A DNA stretch of 64,000 nucleotides, from NCBI GenBank assembly GCA_020161295.1, contig JAIUOA010000010.1, forward strand, positions 1-64,000. Reading direction: 5' to 3'. Below, one piece after another: positions 42,686 through 51,915 of the stretch. The notes under the pieces were generated by a model. It was given only the letters and a program-made list of their open reading frames with translations, did no database searches and was not told the origin of the DNA. Position 1 is the first letter of the stretch. Every line of letters starts with the position of its first letter. Both the position numbers and the translations under genes were made by a program. This stretch comes from Bacillota bacterium. GTDB taxonomy: Bacteria; Bacillota; Clostridia; Peptostreptococcales; Acidaminobacteraceae.

Positions 42686-43834
42686 ATGAGCATTTATTTA
42701 GATAATGGCGCAACAAGCTACCCTAAACCACCTGAGGTCGTGGCTGCAGTCACCGACGCGCTGACGAACTATCCAGGGAGTTTAGGCCGTAGTCATTCAA
42801 AAACCATGAGTCAACTGGAGCATCGCCTGTATGATATCCGTATGGCGATCGCGAACCTGTTTAAAATGAATAACGCTGACCATGTGGTCTTTACGCGTAA
42901 CGTCACGGAAAGCCTAAACCTCGTGATCCAGGGGTTTTTAGAACCAGGAGATGAGGTGGTCATCAGCTCGCTTGAGCACAACGCCGTGGTCAGGCCGCTT
43001 GAAGCACTTAAGCATCTTGGCGTTCAAACCATCATCATTCCGAATGACCACCATGGGCAAATCGATATGGAGCAGTTGGAGAAAGTACTGAAAACCTTAC
43101 CGAAGCTGATGGTCATCAATCACGTATCAAACGTCACGGGTGACATTCAGAATTTGGAAGCGGTGGCTGAACTTGCCGCGCAATACGAGGTGCCACTGGT
43201 CGTCGATGCGGCGCAGTCGGCTGGAATTCTGCCCGTCGATATGCTCGCGCTTTCGCTTTCTGCGGTGGCATTTACCGGGCATAAGACACTCATGGGGCCG
43301 CAGGGCATCGGAGGGCTTGTACTCTCCAAACCCTTTGCTAAACGCCTTAGACCGCTGGTTTATGGCGGAACGGGGAGTCTATCGGAGTATTTTGAGCAGC
43401 CGACTTTGATGCCTGACAAATTTGAATCGGGTACACAGAACCTACCGGGCATTTTAGGACTTGGCGCTGGCATTGATTTTCTTAGACGCATCACACCTGA
43501 GGTTATTTTAGAGCATGAAAGAAAGCTAATCTCATTGCTTCAAGCGGGGGTATCAAATCTTTCCCATATTCGAATCATAGGTAATCCAGATTCACATAAG
43601 CGCTTAGGGGTCTTGTCGCTTGATTTTTCTCAGGATGACAATTCTAGAATCGCCCATGCGCTTAGCAAAAATTATGAAATCGCCACCAGGGTAGGTTTAC
43701 ACTGCGCACCGCTAGCCCATAAGAGCTACGGAACATTCTCATCAGGTACTGTAAGATTCAGCACTTCCTATTTCAACACTGAAGAGGACATATTAAATAC
43801 CATTAAGGCTATTAACGAGATCATAAAGGATTAA
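42686..43834 (+). CDS. Cysteine desulfurase family protein (class V aminotransferase fold)
   Basis: PLP enzyme of 382 residues of the SufS/CsdB-like subgroup (TIGR01977-like). It starts with YLDNGATSYPKPPEV, keeps the PLP lysine in FTGHKTLMGPQGIGG, and has a candidate catalytic Cys in GLHCAPLAHKSYGT. Sulfur transfer for Fe-S clusters or thiolation is expected, but no scaffold gene is adjacent, so the partner is unknown. The ATG comes soon after an extended -10 promoter with a short, weak ribosome-binding site (CGAGGG). Confidence 0.87.
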   Translation: MSIYLDNGATSYPKPPEVVAAVTDALTNYPGSLGRSHSKTMSQLEHRLYDIRMAIANLFKMNNADHVVFTRNVTESLNLVIQGFLEPGDEVVISSLEHNAVVRPLEALKHLGVQTIIIPNDHHGQIDMEQLEKVLKTLPKLMVINHVSNVTGDIQNLEAVAELAAQYEVPLVVDAAQSAGILPVDMLALSLSAVAFTGHKTLMGPQGIGGLVLSKPFAKRLRPLVYGGTGSLSEYFEQPTLMPDKFESGTQNLPGILGLGAGIDFLRRITPEVILEHERKLISLLQAGVSNLSHIRIIGNPDSHKRLGVLSLDFSQDDNSRIAHALSKNYEIATRVGLHCAPLAHKSYGTFSSGTVRFSTSYFNTEEDILNTIKAINEIIKD

Positions 43835-43873
43835 GTTTTTTCCGCTATTTTCCATATGAGTCAGGGGGGACAC

Positions 43874-45298
43874 ATGTCAGAGAATCGCCGTTGGTCAATT
43901 GATTTAGAAGAAGCATATGAGATCATTATCAAAAGCAATCTGGTCATATTCAAGTGGACACTTTCAGAAGAAGTGCCCACAGATTTCGTGTCAGAAAACA
44001 TCGACATGTTCGGCTATACACCTGAGGATTTCTATACGGGCCCGCTTAAGGACTATTGGGATTTCGTTCATCCGGAAGATAGGGCACGGGTTAAAGGCCA
44101 ACTTTACTATGCGCGCGCGCACGGGTCAGATAGCTATAAGAATCAATATCGGGTGCTCTGTAAAAATGGTGACATCAAATGGGTTGAGGAGTGGGTAATT
44201 CACGAGCGCGATCCTGAAGGTCGACTCATGCATGAACGCGGCATACTCCATGAAATTACCGAGATGAAACGCGCTGAGGAGCGAATCCAGTTTTTATCTG
44301 AACACGATCCGCTTACGGGACTTTGGAACCGACTATACTACGATGCTAGAATAGCGGAGCTGGAGAAAAACGGCGAGAGTGGTGTCGGCGTCATCATCGG
44401 CGATATTAACGGCCTTAAGATGGTGAACGACGCCTATGGACATAAGGTAGGCGATCAGATGCTAGTCGCCACCGCCGAGGTGCTGAAGCAAATTTTTCAA
44501 AGGCCTGACGACGTCATCGCCAGACTAAGTGGCGATGAGTTCGCCATCATTACGAAAAGTCGCAATGTGGCACACCTGTTGGATAAAATTTACGTGGCAT
44601 GCCGCAATTTGACGCAGTTTCCATTTGAAGTGAACCTCTCTTTAGGTTATGCGGTCAGAAAAAAAGCGTCGGTATCCATGGATAGCGTTTTCAGAGAAGC
44701 GGATTACGCCATGTACAGGCATAAGCTCAACCGTTCGCGAAAAATTAAGCGCGATATGATCACCGCCTTAAAAAGACAGCTGGAACTAAAATCCATCGAA
44801 ACGGCGACTCATTCTTCAAGAATGGTTGAAATGGCTGAAAAAGTGGGTAAATATATGATGTTAAATACGTCCTTAATGGAAGAACTGCTAATGGCCGTGG
44901 AGATGCATGACATTGGCATGGTTTCCATTGATAATCAGCTGTTGGATAAACCGACGCGACTTACGGAAGCAGAGCTGAAGGAGATCAGAAAGCATACGGA
45001 AATCGGCTATCATTTACTAGTGGCCTCTCCTAACATGGCAGGCATAGCAGAGTACGTTTTATCCCATCATGAGAATTATGATGGCACAGGCTATCCTCAA
45101 GGCTTAAAAGAGAGTGAAATCCCTATGCTGTCCAGATTGATTTCCGTCATCGACAGCTATGAAGCCATGACACATCGGCGGCCGTACCGCGAAGCGTTGA
45201 CGCATGAGCAAGCGCTCGAGGAGCTGATGTCGCTTGCCGGCTCCAAGTACGACCCTGAGATCGTCAAAGCGTTTATAAGTGCCATGAAAACCAATTAG
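43874..45298 (+). CDS. PAS-GGDEF-HD-GYP cyclic-di-GMP signalling protein
   Basis: Cytosolic protein of 474 residues. A PAS domain (about 15-140) is followed by a GGDEF domain with the active motif written SGDEF (RLSGDEFAII) and an HD-GYP domain with MHDIG and HHENYDGTGYP. It may both make and break c-di-GMP, or use one domain for control. ATG at 43874 has AGGGGGGA ahead; ATG at 43856 is rejected. A PilZ-domain gene follows 15 bases later, giving a maker/breaker and receptor pair. Confidence 0.9.
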   Translation: MSENRRWSIDLEEAYEIIIKSNLVIFKWTLSEEVPTDFVSENIDMFGYTPEDFYTGPLKDYWDFVHPEDRARVKGQLYYARAHGSDSYKNQYRVLCKNGDIKWVEEWVIHERDPEGRLMHERGILHEITEMKRAEERIQFLSEHDPLTGLWNRLYYDARIAELEKNGESGVGVIIGDINGLKMVNDAYGHKVGDQMLVATAEVLKQIFQRPDDVIARLSGDEFAIITKSRNVAHLLDKIYVACRNLTQFPFEVNLSLGYAVRKKASVSMDSVFREADYAMYRHKLNRSRKIKRDMITALKRQLELKSIETATHSSRMVEMAEKVGKYMMLNTSLMEELLMAVEMHDIGMVSIDNQLLDKPTRLTEAELKEIRKHTEIGYHLLVASPNMAGIAEYVLSHHENYDGTGYPQGLKESEIPMLSRLISVIDSYEAMTHRRPYREALTHEQALEELMSLAGSKYDPEIVKAFISAMKTN

Positions 45299-45313
45299 GA
45301 AGGGGGCATGTTT

Positions 45314-45661
45314 GTGGAAAGAAGACGCGAGAAACGGATTAGCAATCTAGGCGTCATTGAGTCCTATAATTTTCATACATCAAGTCATGACGTCGTGATC
45401 AACTCGCCGCTTGAGATTTCGCTAATCGATATCTCTGTGGGAGGCTTAGGGATCAAGTCCAGCAGTCCTCTTGAAACGGATACGACATTGAGTCTGGCGA
45501 TAGAAGTGGAATCCATCAACCATGTGGTCATCGGCCGTGTGGTCTGGTGCCGACTGGAAGAGGATGTCTATAATTGTGGTTTAAAGCTGATTTACATGCC
45601 AGGGGAGCTTCACGATTTTCTTGAGCGTATCGTAGATCAGGAAAACAAATACATCAACTAA
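45314..45661 (+). CDS. PilZ-domain cyclic-di-GMP receptor
   Basis: Small protein of 115 residues made of one PilZ domain. The ligand motif is present as RRREKR at the very N-terminus and DISVGGLG after a linker (the RxxxR and D/NxSxxG pair). GTG at 45314 is preferred over ATG at 45308, since the GGGGG site lies 7 bases ahead of GTG but only 1 base ahead of ATG. The upstream gene is a GGDEF/HD-GYP protein. The output partner is unknown. Confidence 0.85.
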   Translation: MERRREKRISNLGVIESYNFHTSSHDVVINSPLEISLIDISVGGLGIKSSSPLETDTTLSLAIEVESINHVVIGRVVWCRLEEDVYNCGLKLIYMPGELHDFLERIVDQENKYIN

Positions 45662-45678
45662 GTGATGCAGGAGGAAAC

Positions 45679-47457
45679 ATGAAAAGAGAAGAAATCGGAG
45701 TAGCTTATCAATGGGATTTGACAGATTTATTTGTAAATGACGATGCTTGGGAGATGACCTTTAACGAGGTAAAAGCACTGGCTGAAGCGTTTAAAATGTT
45801 TAAGGGTCAGTTGACCGAAAGTCCTGAGAACCTTATTAAAGCGTTCGAGGCGCAAGAGCATTTATCAAGAAAGTTAATGAATGTCATAACCTATGCTAGA
45901 CTCAAGCAAGATGAAAATACAAAAAATGCCACTTACCAGGCGTTGGTTGCCCGTTCTGAGAGCTTGATGACAGAAGTAGGCGAAATCACTGCATTTATGG
46001 TTCCTGAAATCTTGACCTTATCCGAAGACACGATAAAAGAATGGCTTGCACATCCTGAGTTAAAACTTTATGCGAAATATTTGGATAATCTCTTTAGAGG
46101 AAAGGCGCACACACTCACAGAAGAAATGGAAGCGATGCTCGCACAGGTTGAAGAAATTGGGTCGACGCCGATCAATGCTTACGGGATGCTCCTAAATGCC
46201 GATATGACATTTGAAGATGCCATCGATTCAAATGGAGAAGCGCATAAGCTCACGAACGGCAGCTATATTTCACTGCTCATGTCCACTGACCGCGTTCTTA
46301 GAGAGGATGCCTTTAACAAGTTCTATAAGGTTTACTCAGCGCATATCAACACCATTTCATCGCTCATGCAAAGTGAAGTGAAAAAGAATGTTTTCTTCAG
46401 CAAAGTAAGAAAATATCCTTCGGCGCGTGAAGCGGCTCTATTTGAGAATAAAATTCCCGCCTCTGTGCCTGATAAGTTAATCGAAGCGGTTAATAACAAT
46501 TTAGAGACTTTCTACAAATACATGAAACTTAGAAAGCGGGTATTGGGCGTAGAGGAGCTCCATCTCTATGATATCTATACGCCGATAATCAAAGATGTGG
46601 CGTTCCCTATAGAATATGATGAAGCAAAAGATCACGTTATCGAAGCGCTCGGTGCACTGGGAAGCGCGTATCAAGATGTAGTCAAATCAGCCTTTGATCA
46701 GCGATGGATCGACGTCTATGAAAACGAAGGGAAGCGTAGCGGTGCGTACTCATGGGGCACCTATGATTCTAAGCCCTATATTTTGCTTAATCATAAACCG
46801 AACCTGGACAGCATGTTTACCCTTGCGCATGAGATGGGCCATTCGATGCATAGCTACCTGACGAGAAAGCATCAGCCTTATGTCTATGGCAACTATTCGA
46901 TTTTCGTGGCTGAAGTGGCATCGACCACGAATGAAGCTTTGCTAAACGATTACCTGCTGAAGACGATTCAGGATCCTGGTAAGCGCAAGTACATTCTCAA
47001 CCATTATCTGGAGCAGTTTAGAGGCACGATTTTCAGACAGACGATGTTTGCTGAGTTTGAAAGGGATATTCACGCCCATGTGGAAAATGGAGGCGCATTA
47101 ACAGCAGATTTCATGTGTGAGCACTACATGAACCTGAATAAAAAATACTTTGGACCAGACGTGGTCATCGACGAGGCCATCAAGTATGAATGGTCACGTA
47201 TCCCGCACATGTACTATAATTTTTATGTCTACCAATACGCCACTGGTTTTTCAGCAGCGATTTCACTTGCTGATCAAATTTTAAAAGAAGGTCAAACGGC
47301 AATCGATCGCTACTTAGCGTTCCTTTCCAGTGGTTCCATGGATTATCCAATCGATATTCTCAGACTTGCGGGAGCAGATATGGAAACCCCTGCGCCAGTT
47401 GAAGGCGCCCTTCGCGTGTTCAAAGCGGTGGTTGACGAATTGGATGCCTTGCTTTAA
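45679..47457 (+). CDS. pepF: Oligoendopeptidase F
   Basis: Cytosolic M3 zinc metallopeptidase of 592 residues that degrades short peptides. HExxH is His384-Glu385-x-x-His388 (LAHEMGHSMH), with the third zinc ligand in the VAEVASTTNEALL glutamate about 25 residues on. The N-terminus is the PepF lobe. A clear AGGAGG precedes the ATG. It follows the PilZ gene by 17 bases, which may only be proximity. Confidence 0.95.
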   Translation: MKREEIGVAYQWDLTDLFVNDDAWEMTFNEVKALAEAFKMFKGQLTESPENLIKAFEAQEHLSRKLMNVITYARLKQDENTKNATYQALVARSESLMTEVGEITAFMVPEILTLSEDTIKEWLAHPELKLYAKYLDNLFRGKAHTLTEEMEAMLAQVEEIGSTPINAYGMLLNADMTFEDAIDSNGEAHKLTNGSYISLLMSTDRVLREDAFNKFYKVYSAHINTISSLMQSEVKKNVFFSKVRKYPSAREAALFENKIPASVPDKLIEAVNNNLETFYKYMKLRKRVLGVEELHLYDIYTPIIKDVAFPIEYDEAKDHVIEALGALGSAYQDVVKSAFDQRWIDVYENEGKRSGAYSWGTYDSKPYILLNHKPNLDSMFTLAHEMGHSMHSYLTRKHQPYVYGNYSIFVAEVASTTNEALLNDYLLKTIQDPGKRKYILNHYLEQFRGTIFRQTMFAEFERDIHAHVENGGALTADFMCEHYMNLNKKYFGPDVVIDEAIKYEWSRIPHMYYNFYVYQYATGFSAAISLADQILKEGQTAIDRYLAFLSSGSMDYPIDILRLAGADMETPAPVEGALRVFKAVVDELDALL

Positions 47458-47472
47458 AATGGAAATGCTACG

Positions 47473-47574
47473 GTAACAGAGTAGGCAAAATGCGTTAAGT
47501 GTTAAGGAATGGGAAGTTGTCCTTAAACGAAAGACCCTTAGGGGTCTGCGATATTTTGCTGCGTCCGCTGTTGC
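47473..47574 (+). ncRNA. Tetrahydrofolate (THF) riboswitch
   Basis: The sequence follows the THF-I class closely: GAGTAG after the first P1 arm, GCGTTAAGTG, an ATGGGA and GTTGTC segment, ACGA, a variable hairpin (AGACCC/GGGGTCT), then TGCGTCCGCT. P1 forms from GTAACAG (47473-47479) and CTGTTGC (47568-47574). It lies upstream of a FolT-like folate S-component gene, as is known for this class. Confidence 0.92.
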
Positions 47575-47579
47575 ATTAT

Positions 47580-47633
47580 TATGCTGCCTCGATAGTAATG
47601 TAATAGTAGGAATTTACATTTGAAAGGAGCATA
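47580..47633 (+). promoter_or_regulatory. Ribosome-binding-site sequestering hairpin of folT
   Basis: TATGCTGCCT (47580-47589) pairs, with one bulged G, with AGGAGCATA (47625-47633), which includes the folT Shine-Dalgarno. An inner helix AATGTAA/TTACATT (47597-47603 with 47614-47620) extends it. The THF switch thus probably acts on translation. Confidence 0.78.
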
Positions 47634-47636
47634 AGA

Positions 47637-48404
47637 ATGCAAGCACAAAAAACGAAAAAGCCCTTAAAGACTTCAGTGATCGTTAAGGCGGCCTTGTTGG
47701 CGACTGTGAGTATCGTATTGACGCGTTTTTTATCGTTGATGTTGATGCTCGGTGGTCTTCCAGCGCTTAGAGTCGGATTTGGTAGTATTCCACTGATCAT
47801 GTCGGGGATGATGTTTGGACCTCTCGTAGGAGGCTTGACAGGCGTCGTCGCGGATTTAGCCGGATTTTTGATCAATCCGATGGATGGCACATTTTTCCCT
47901 GGTTTTACGCTCACCGCTGCGCTTTATGGTGTGATTTCAGGGGTGTTGTTTAAAAACTTAAAAATCCACCAATTAAAAATCAATTTCAATCTCGTCAATG
48001 CGGTGGTTATGGCTGCGTTTGGCGTGGGACTCTTCTTCCTGATGTTCAGTACGGATGTGCTGTCTTTCGAAGGGGGAAAAGCGGTGTTTAATGACACGAG
48101 TGCTTTACCGATGATTGTTTTGATGATTCTCGTAACCGCATTGTTTATCGTGATTCCGTTTATCATGTCTGCGAAATTCAAAGACAAGACTCAAAAAATC
48201 GCTTTTGATAAAATTGCGTTTGCCGTAAACTTGACCTATGTGATCAATGCACTGGCACTGAACACATTATGGCTTTCAATCATGTTTGATAAAGGATTTC
48301 TAGTGTTTTTACCAGGGCGTGTCGTAGCGGCCGTGGTGACGATTCCAGTCTATACCATCATCATTTATACTCTCGGCCGATTCATCGACCTTTCAGGAGA
48401 ATAA
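47637..48404 (+). CDS. folT: Folate ECF transporter S component
   Basis: Integral membrane protein of 255 residues with about six hydrophobic segments, the folate-binding subunit of an ECF importer. PALRVGFGSIPLIMSGMMFGP followed by VGGLTGVVADLAGF is typical of FolT (Arg and Gly-rich first loop). A THF riboswitch immediately upstream confirms the folate link. The ECF ATPases and T subunit are not in the window. A terminator follows. Confidence 0.92.
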   Translation: MQAQKTKKPLKTSVIVKAALLATVSIVLTRFLSLMLMLGGLPALRVGFGSIPLIMSGMMFGPLVGGLTGVVADLAGFLINPMDGTFFPGFTLTAALYGVISGVLFKNLKIHQLKINFNLVNAVVMAAFGVGLFFLMFSTDVLSFEGGKAVFNDTSALPMIVLMILVTALFIVIPFIMSAKFKDKTQKIAFDKIAFAVNLTYVINALALNTLWLSIMFDKGFLVFLPGRVVAAVVTIPVYTIIIYTLGRFIDLSGE

Positions 48405-48413
48405 TTTAAAGTT

Positions 48414-48457
48414 AAACCGCACATATGTCAGGCAGCCTATGTGCGGTTTTATTTTTT
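48414..48457 (+). terminator. Terminator after folT
   Basis: AAACCGCACATA (48414-48425) pairs perfectly with TATGTGCGGTTT (48438-48449), followed by TATTTTTTT. Confidence 0.92.
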
Positions 48458-48487
48458 TGAAAAGCGCATAATTTTTCAAAAGGGATA

Positions 48488-48496
48488 TGTTATAAT
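48488..48496 (+). promoter_or_regulatory. Extended -10 promoter for nth
   Basis: TGTTATAAT lies 26 bases before the nth start codon. The -35 region is poor. Confidence 0.6.
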
Positions 48497-48522
48497 GAAG
48501 TTTGAAAAGTGAGGTCTTGTAG

Positions 48523-49173
48523 ATGCTTTCAAAAAAACAAGTTGCGGAGATTGTGGATATTCTAGAGACGCTCTACCCTGATGCTCAGGCGGAGCTGGAT
48601 TTCAAATCGCCCTTTGAGCTGCTGATCGCGGTCATTTTAAGTGCCCAGTGCACGGATGTTCGGGTGAATCAAGTGACGAAGGTCTTATTTGAGGTTGCTG
48701 GAACGGCTGAAAAGCTTGCAAATTTGCCCATTGAAGAAATTGAAGAAATCATTAAACCCTGTGGTTTATATAAAACGAAGGCGAAAAACATTAAAGAAAC
48801 GTCCTATCAAATCGCGACACATCATAACGGACAGGTACCTAGCCAGCACGAGGTGTTAATTACACTGCCAGGCGTCGGTAGAAAAACCGCCAATGTAGTG
48901 GTGAGCAACGCCTTTGATACCCCCGCCATCGCAGTGGATACGCATGTGTTCCGAGTTGCGAACCGCATCGGGCTTTCGAAGGCTAAAAATGTGGAAGACA
49001 CCGAAGAACAACTGATGAAGCGCATTGAAAAGTCGCGTTGGACGAAAGCCCATCACCTATTAATATTTCATGGCAGAAGGGTATGTAAAGCGAGAGGCCC
49101 GGTTTGCAGCAGTTGCCCACTGACGGGCGTCTGTGATTACTATAAAAAACACGTTCAGGAGAAGACACGATGA
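48523..49173 (+). CDS. nth: Endonuclease III
   Basis: DNA glycosylase/AP lyase of 216 residues that removes oxidised pyrimidines. The helix-hairpin-helix LPGVGRKTANVV holds the catalytic lysine, and the catalytic aspartate lies in VDTHVFRVANRIGL. The C-terminal [4Fe-4S] motif is C-x6-C-x2-C-x5-C (CKARGPVCSSCPLTGVC). The stop overlaps the ATG of the next gene by 4 bases. Confidence 0.95.
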   Translation: MLSKKQVAEIVDILETLYPDAQAELDFKSPFELLIAVILSAQCTDVRVNQVTKVLFEVAGTAEKLANLPIEEIEEIIKPCGLYKTKAKNIKETSYQIATHHNGQVPSQHEVLITLPGVGRKTANVVVSNAFDTPAIAVDTHVFRVANRIGLSKAKNVEDTEEQLMKRIEKSRWTKAHHLLIFHGRRVCKARGPVCSSCPLTGVCDYYKKHVQEKTR

Positions 49174-51194
49174 ACATGAAATTGTCCCCCATGCCTAAAA
49201 ACCTGTTGTTCGCCCTTGATATCGGCACACGAAGCGTCGTGGGCATCATTTCACGTAAAGAGGGAAAAGAACTCATCATACAGGATTATGAAATCATGGA
49301 GCACCCCGATCGCGCCATGTTCGACGGTCAAATCCACGATATCGCGAAAGTGACGGACGTGGTAAAAAGTGTGGTGGATGCGCTTGAAAAACGCAATGGC
49401 TACCGATTGGAATCCGCTGCAATCGCTGCTGCGGGACGCGCGCTAAAAACGGAACGCACGCGATTTGAAATGGCCATCGACGTTACGAAAGAAGTGGACA
49501 AAGCATTATTAGACAGCCTGGAAATTCAGGCGATTCAAAAGGCGCAAACTGCGCTGATGACATCTCAGAACCTCACGGTCAGCTATTATTGTGTGGGGTA
49601 TAGTGTCATTAATTACTTCCTAGACCAGTCCATGATCTTAAACCCTATCGGTCACCGTGGATCAAATCTGGAAGTGGAAATCATCGCCACCTTTCTACCG
49701 CACATCGTCGTGGATAGCTTATATAGTGTCGTTCACAAGGCAGGTCTTGAGGTGATGAATCTTACACTTGAGCCGATTGCTTCTATAAATGTGGCCATTC
49801 CGCCAAACCTTCGCCTTTTAAATTTGGCACTGGTAGATGTTGGCGCAGGCACATCGGATATCGCCATCTCAAGAGATGGTGCAGTGGTTTCATATGGCAT
49901 GGTGGCACTCGCAGGCGATGAAATCACAGAGAAAATCGCTCAGACCTACCTGTTGGATTTCAACCGAGCTGAAGCGCTTAAAATCGGACTATGCAAAAAC
50001 GAAACAAACACCTTTACCGACATTATCGGACTTAGCCATACACTTTCCACTGAAGAAATCATGCATCAAATCGACGATGTGGTGACCCACATTACGAAGG
50101 AAGTGGCTGAGAGTATCCTTGAACTCAACAAAAAACCACCTAGCGCTGTATTCTGCATCGGTGGAGGTGCGCAGATTCCAGGGTTTACCTCGCATTTGGC
50201 CATGGCCCTCGGACTTCCGAAGGAACGTGTGGTCATCAAAAACGTGGAGACCTTGGAAGGCATAAAATTTGAAGCAAAGCCACTTAGTGGCCCTGAGTTC
50301 ATAACGCCTGTGGGCATCGGCGCCACAGCGTTTGTGGAGCGTGATCAAGATTTTATTCAGGTGAATGTCAATGAAACCACCATAAGGCTTTTCAACTCCA
50401 AACCCCTTCAAGTTTCGGATGCGCTTATCCTGACGGGCTATAACGCTCGAAGCTTGATTTCTGAAAGAGGGGACAGCCTTTTCGTAACCATAGATGGCGA
50501 CACACGGGAAATCAGAGGTGAGTATGGCGAACCGGCACGCATTTTTATCAATGGCGCTCCTGCACACCTCGATTCGAAAATATCACATAAAGATCAAATC
50601 AATGTCATTCCAGCCGAGAAGGGAAAACCCCGTAAAATAACCCTTCGAGAAGTGGTGAAAATGGATGCATCTGTAATCGTTAACGAGCAGAGAATTCAAG
50701 TGCTCGAAGCCGTTAGCGTCAATGGTGTCAACCGTACAGGTGATTATTTTATCATCGATGGGGACGTGATTGAAACGAAGGGCATCAAGACGGCGAAGCA
50801 GCTGATCGATGCACTGGAGCTTGATTATTATAGTTTCGCCATTTATAATGGGGATTTGAGGCTTGAGGATGATTCACCGATTAAAAGTGGCGAGTCCTAT
50901 CGGTATTCGCCTTTTGAAAAGTCCATCGTCACTTCGGTGGACCTAAAAGGTACTCAGCCTACTAACGACGACACGATATCACATAATCGTGAGCTTTCGA
51001 TTTTGGTCAATGGCGATCCGGTTCAAATACCGGTAACTAAAGCTGAAATGGTTTTCGTCGATGTCTTTAGTCATATCACATTCGATTTGACGAAGCCGCA
51101 AGGTATCCTTATTTTGAAGCGCAATGGTGAACGCGCAAAGTATACCGATTTATTGATGGATGGCGATGTCATCGACATCTATTGGAACAATTAA
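49170..51194 (+). CDS. FtsA/PilM-like actin-fold ATPase with long C-terminal extension
   Basis: Protein of 674 residues. The first 390 or so match the FtsA/PilM actin fold: phosphate-1 LFALDIGTRSVVGI, an SHS2-type insertion, phosphate-2 LALVDVGAGTSDIAISRDG, and the adenosine motif FCIGGGAQIPG. The rest, about 280 residues, is beta-rich with repeated GDVI-type turns (DGDVIETKG, DGDVIDIYWNN) and no clear family known to me. Classical FtsA is about 420 residues and sits by ftsZ, which this does not. It is translationally coupled to nth (ATGA). A morphogenesis or secretion-related role is possible. Confidence 0.8.
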   Translation: MNMKLSPMPKNLLFALDIGTRSVVGIISRKEGKELIIQDYEIMEHPDRAMFDGQIHDIAKVTDVVKSVVDALEKRNGYRLESAAIAAAGRALKTERTRFEMAIDVTKEVDKALLDSLEIQAIQKAQTALMTSQNLTVSYYCVGYSVINYFLDQSMILNPIGHRGSNLEVEIIATFLPHIVVDSLYSVVHKAGLEVMNLTLEPIASINVAIPPNLRLLNLALVDVGAGTSDIAISRDGAVVSYGMVALAGDEITEKIAQTYLLDFNRAEALKIGLCKNETNTFTDIIGLSHTLSTEEIMHQIDDVVTHITKEVAESILELNKKPPSAVFCIGGGAQIPGFTSHLAMALGLPKERVVIKNVETLEGIKFEAKPLSGPEFITPVGIGATAFVERDQDFIQVNVNETTIRLFNSKPLQVSDALILTGYNARSLISERGDSLFVTIDGDTREIRGEYGEPARIFINGAPAHLDSKISHKDQINVIPAEKGKPRKITLREVVKMDASVIVNEQRIQVLEAVSVNGVNRTGDYFIIDGDVIETKGIKTAKQLIDALELDYYSFAIYNGDLRLEDDSPIKSGESYRYSPFEKSIVTSVDLKGTQPTNDDTISHNRELSILVNGDPVQIPVTKAEMVFVDVFSHITFDLTKPQGILILKRNGERAKYTDLLMDGDVIDIYWNN

Positions 51195-51204
51195 TGGAGG
51201 CAAA

Positions 51205-51894
51205 ATGAGTACGTTATTTGACAGGCAATACACTTGCCCGGTCTGTAAAAATCCCTTTACTTCAAAACAAGTCAAGACCTCTGCGATTCGAGCGAAAGAA
51301 CGAAAAAAGGACTTTCATACGATTTTTTCAAGTGATAACCCGACCTTTTATGGGGTGATTTGCTGTCCAGCATGTGGTTATGCTAAGTTTGAAGGGGACT
51401 TCAAACAAGAAATTTCAGCAAAAACAGCTCAGACTGTAAAGGATGCGATCACAAGAAACTGGAAGCCACAGGACTTTACTGGTGAGCGTGATTTGATGGC
51501 AGCGATAACCGTCCATCTGATAGCGCTGGTCAATTATAAGGTGCTTGGCGAGAAGCAAGCCATTATCGGTAAGCTGCTCCTTCGTCTGGCATGGTTTTAT
51601 GAGGAGCTGGACAGTGTGGAGGATAATAAGAAATACGTTCAGCTGGCACTGGATGCGTTCATAAGAAGCTATGAGAGCGAAAAGCAAGAGGATGAAGAAG
51701 AGAAGGAGCTGGAAATCATCTACTTGATCGGCGAGCTTAACCGTCAGCTTGGGAACTTCAAGGAAGCTATCCGATGGTTTGAAATGGTCGTCAGACATGA
51801 GTTTGCCTTTAAGAACCGATTGATCAAAAACTATGCGAAAGAGCAGTGGGCGTTATCGGCAGAGCAGTATAATTTGATGAAAACGGGCTCGTAA
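51205..51894 (+). CDS. DUF2225 zinc-ribbon and TPR-like protein
   Basis: Protein of 229 residues matching DUF2225 (PF09986). It begins with a zinc-ribbon-like pair, YTCPVCKNPF near residues 8-17 and CCPACGYAKF near 50-60, followed by helical repeats with a pattern like TPR (RQLGNFKEAIRWFEMVVRHE). ATG at 51205 follows TGGAGG; the earlier in-frame start inside the FtsA-like gene is rejected. The function is unknown. The order after the FtsA-like gene suggests co-expression. Confidence 0.8.
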   Translation: MSTLFDRQYTCPVCKNPFTSKQVKTSAIRAKERKKDFHTIFSSDNPTFYGVICCPACGYAKFEGDFKQEISAKTAQTVKDAITRNWKPQDFTGERDLMAAITVHLIALVNYKVLGEKQAIIGKLLLRLAWFYEELDSVEDNKKYVQLALDAFIRSYESEKQEDEEEKELEIIYLIGELNRQLGNFKEAIRWFEMVVRHEFAFKNRLIKNYAKEQWALSAEQYNLMKTGS

Positions 51895-51915
51895 GAAGCT
51901 AAAGATGAGGTAAAA

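Noticed and set aside
49989..50567. Open reading frame of 192 codons antisense to the FtsA-like gene
   Set aside because: It mirrors codon structure of a well-supported gene and has no recognisable domain.
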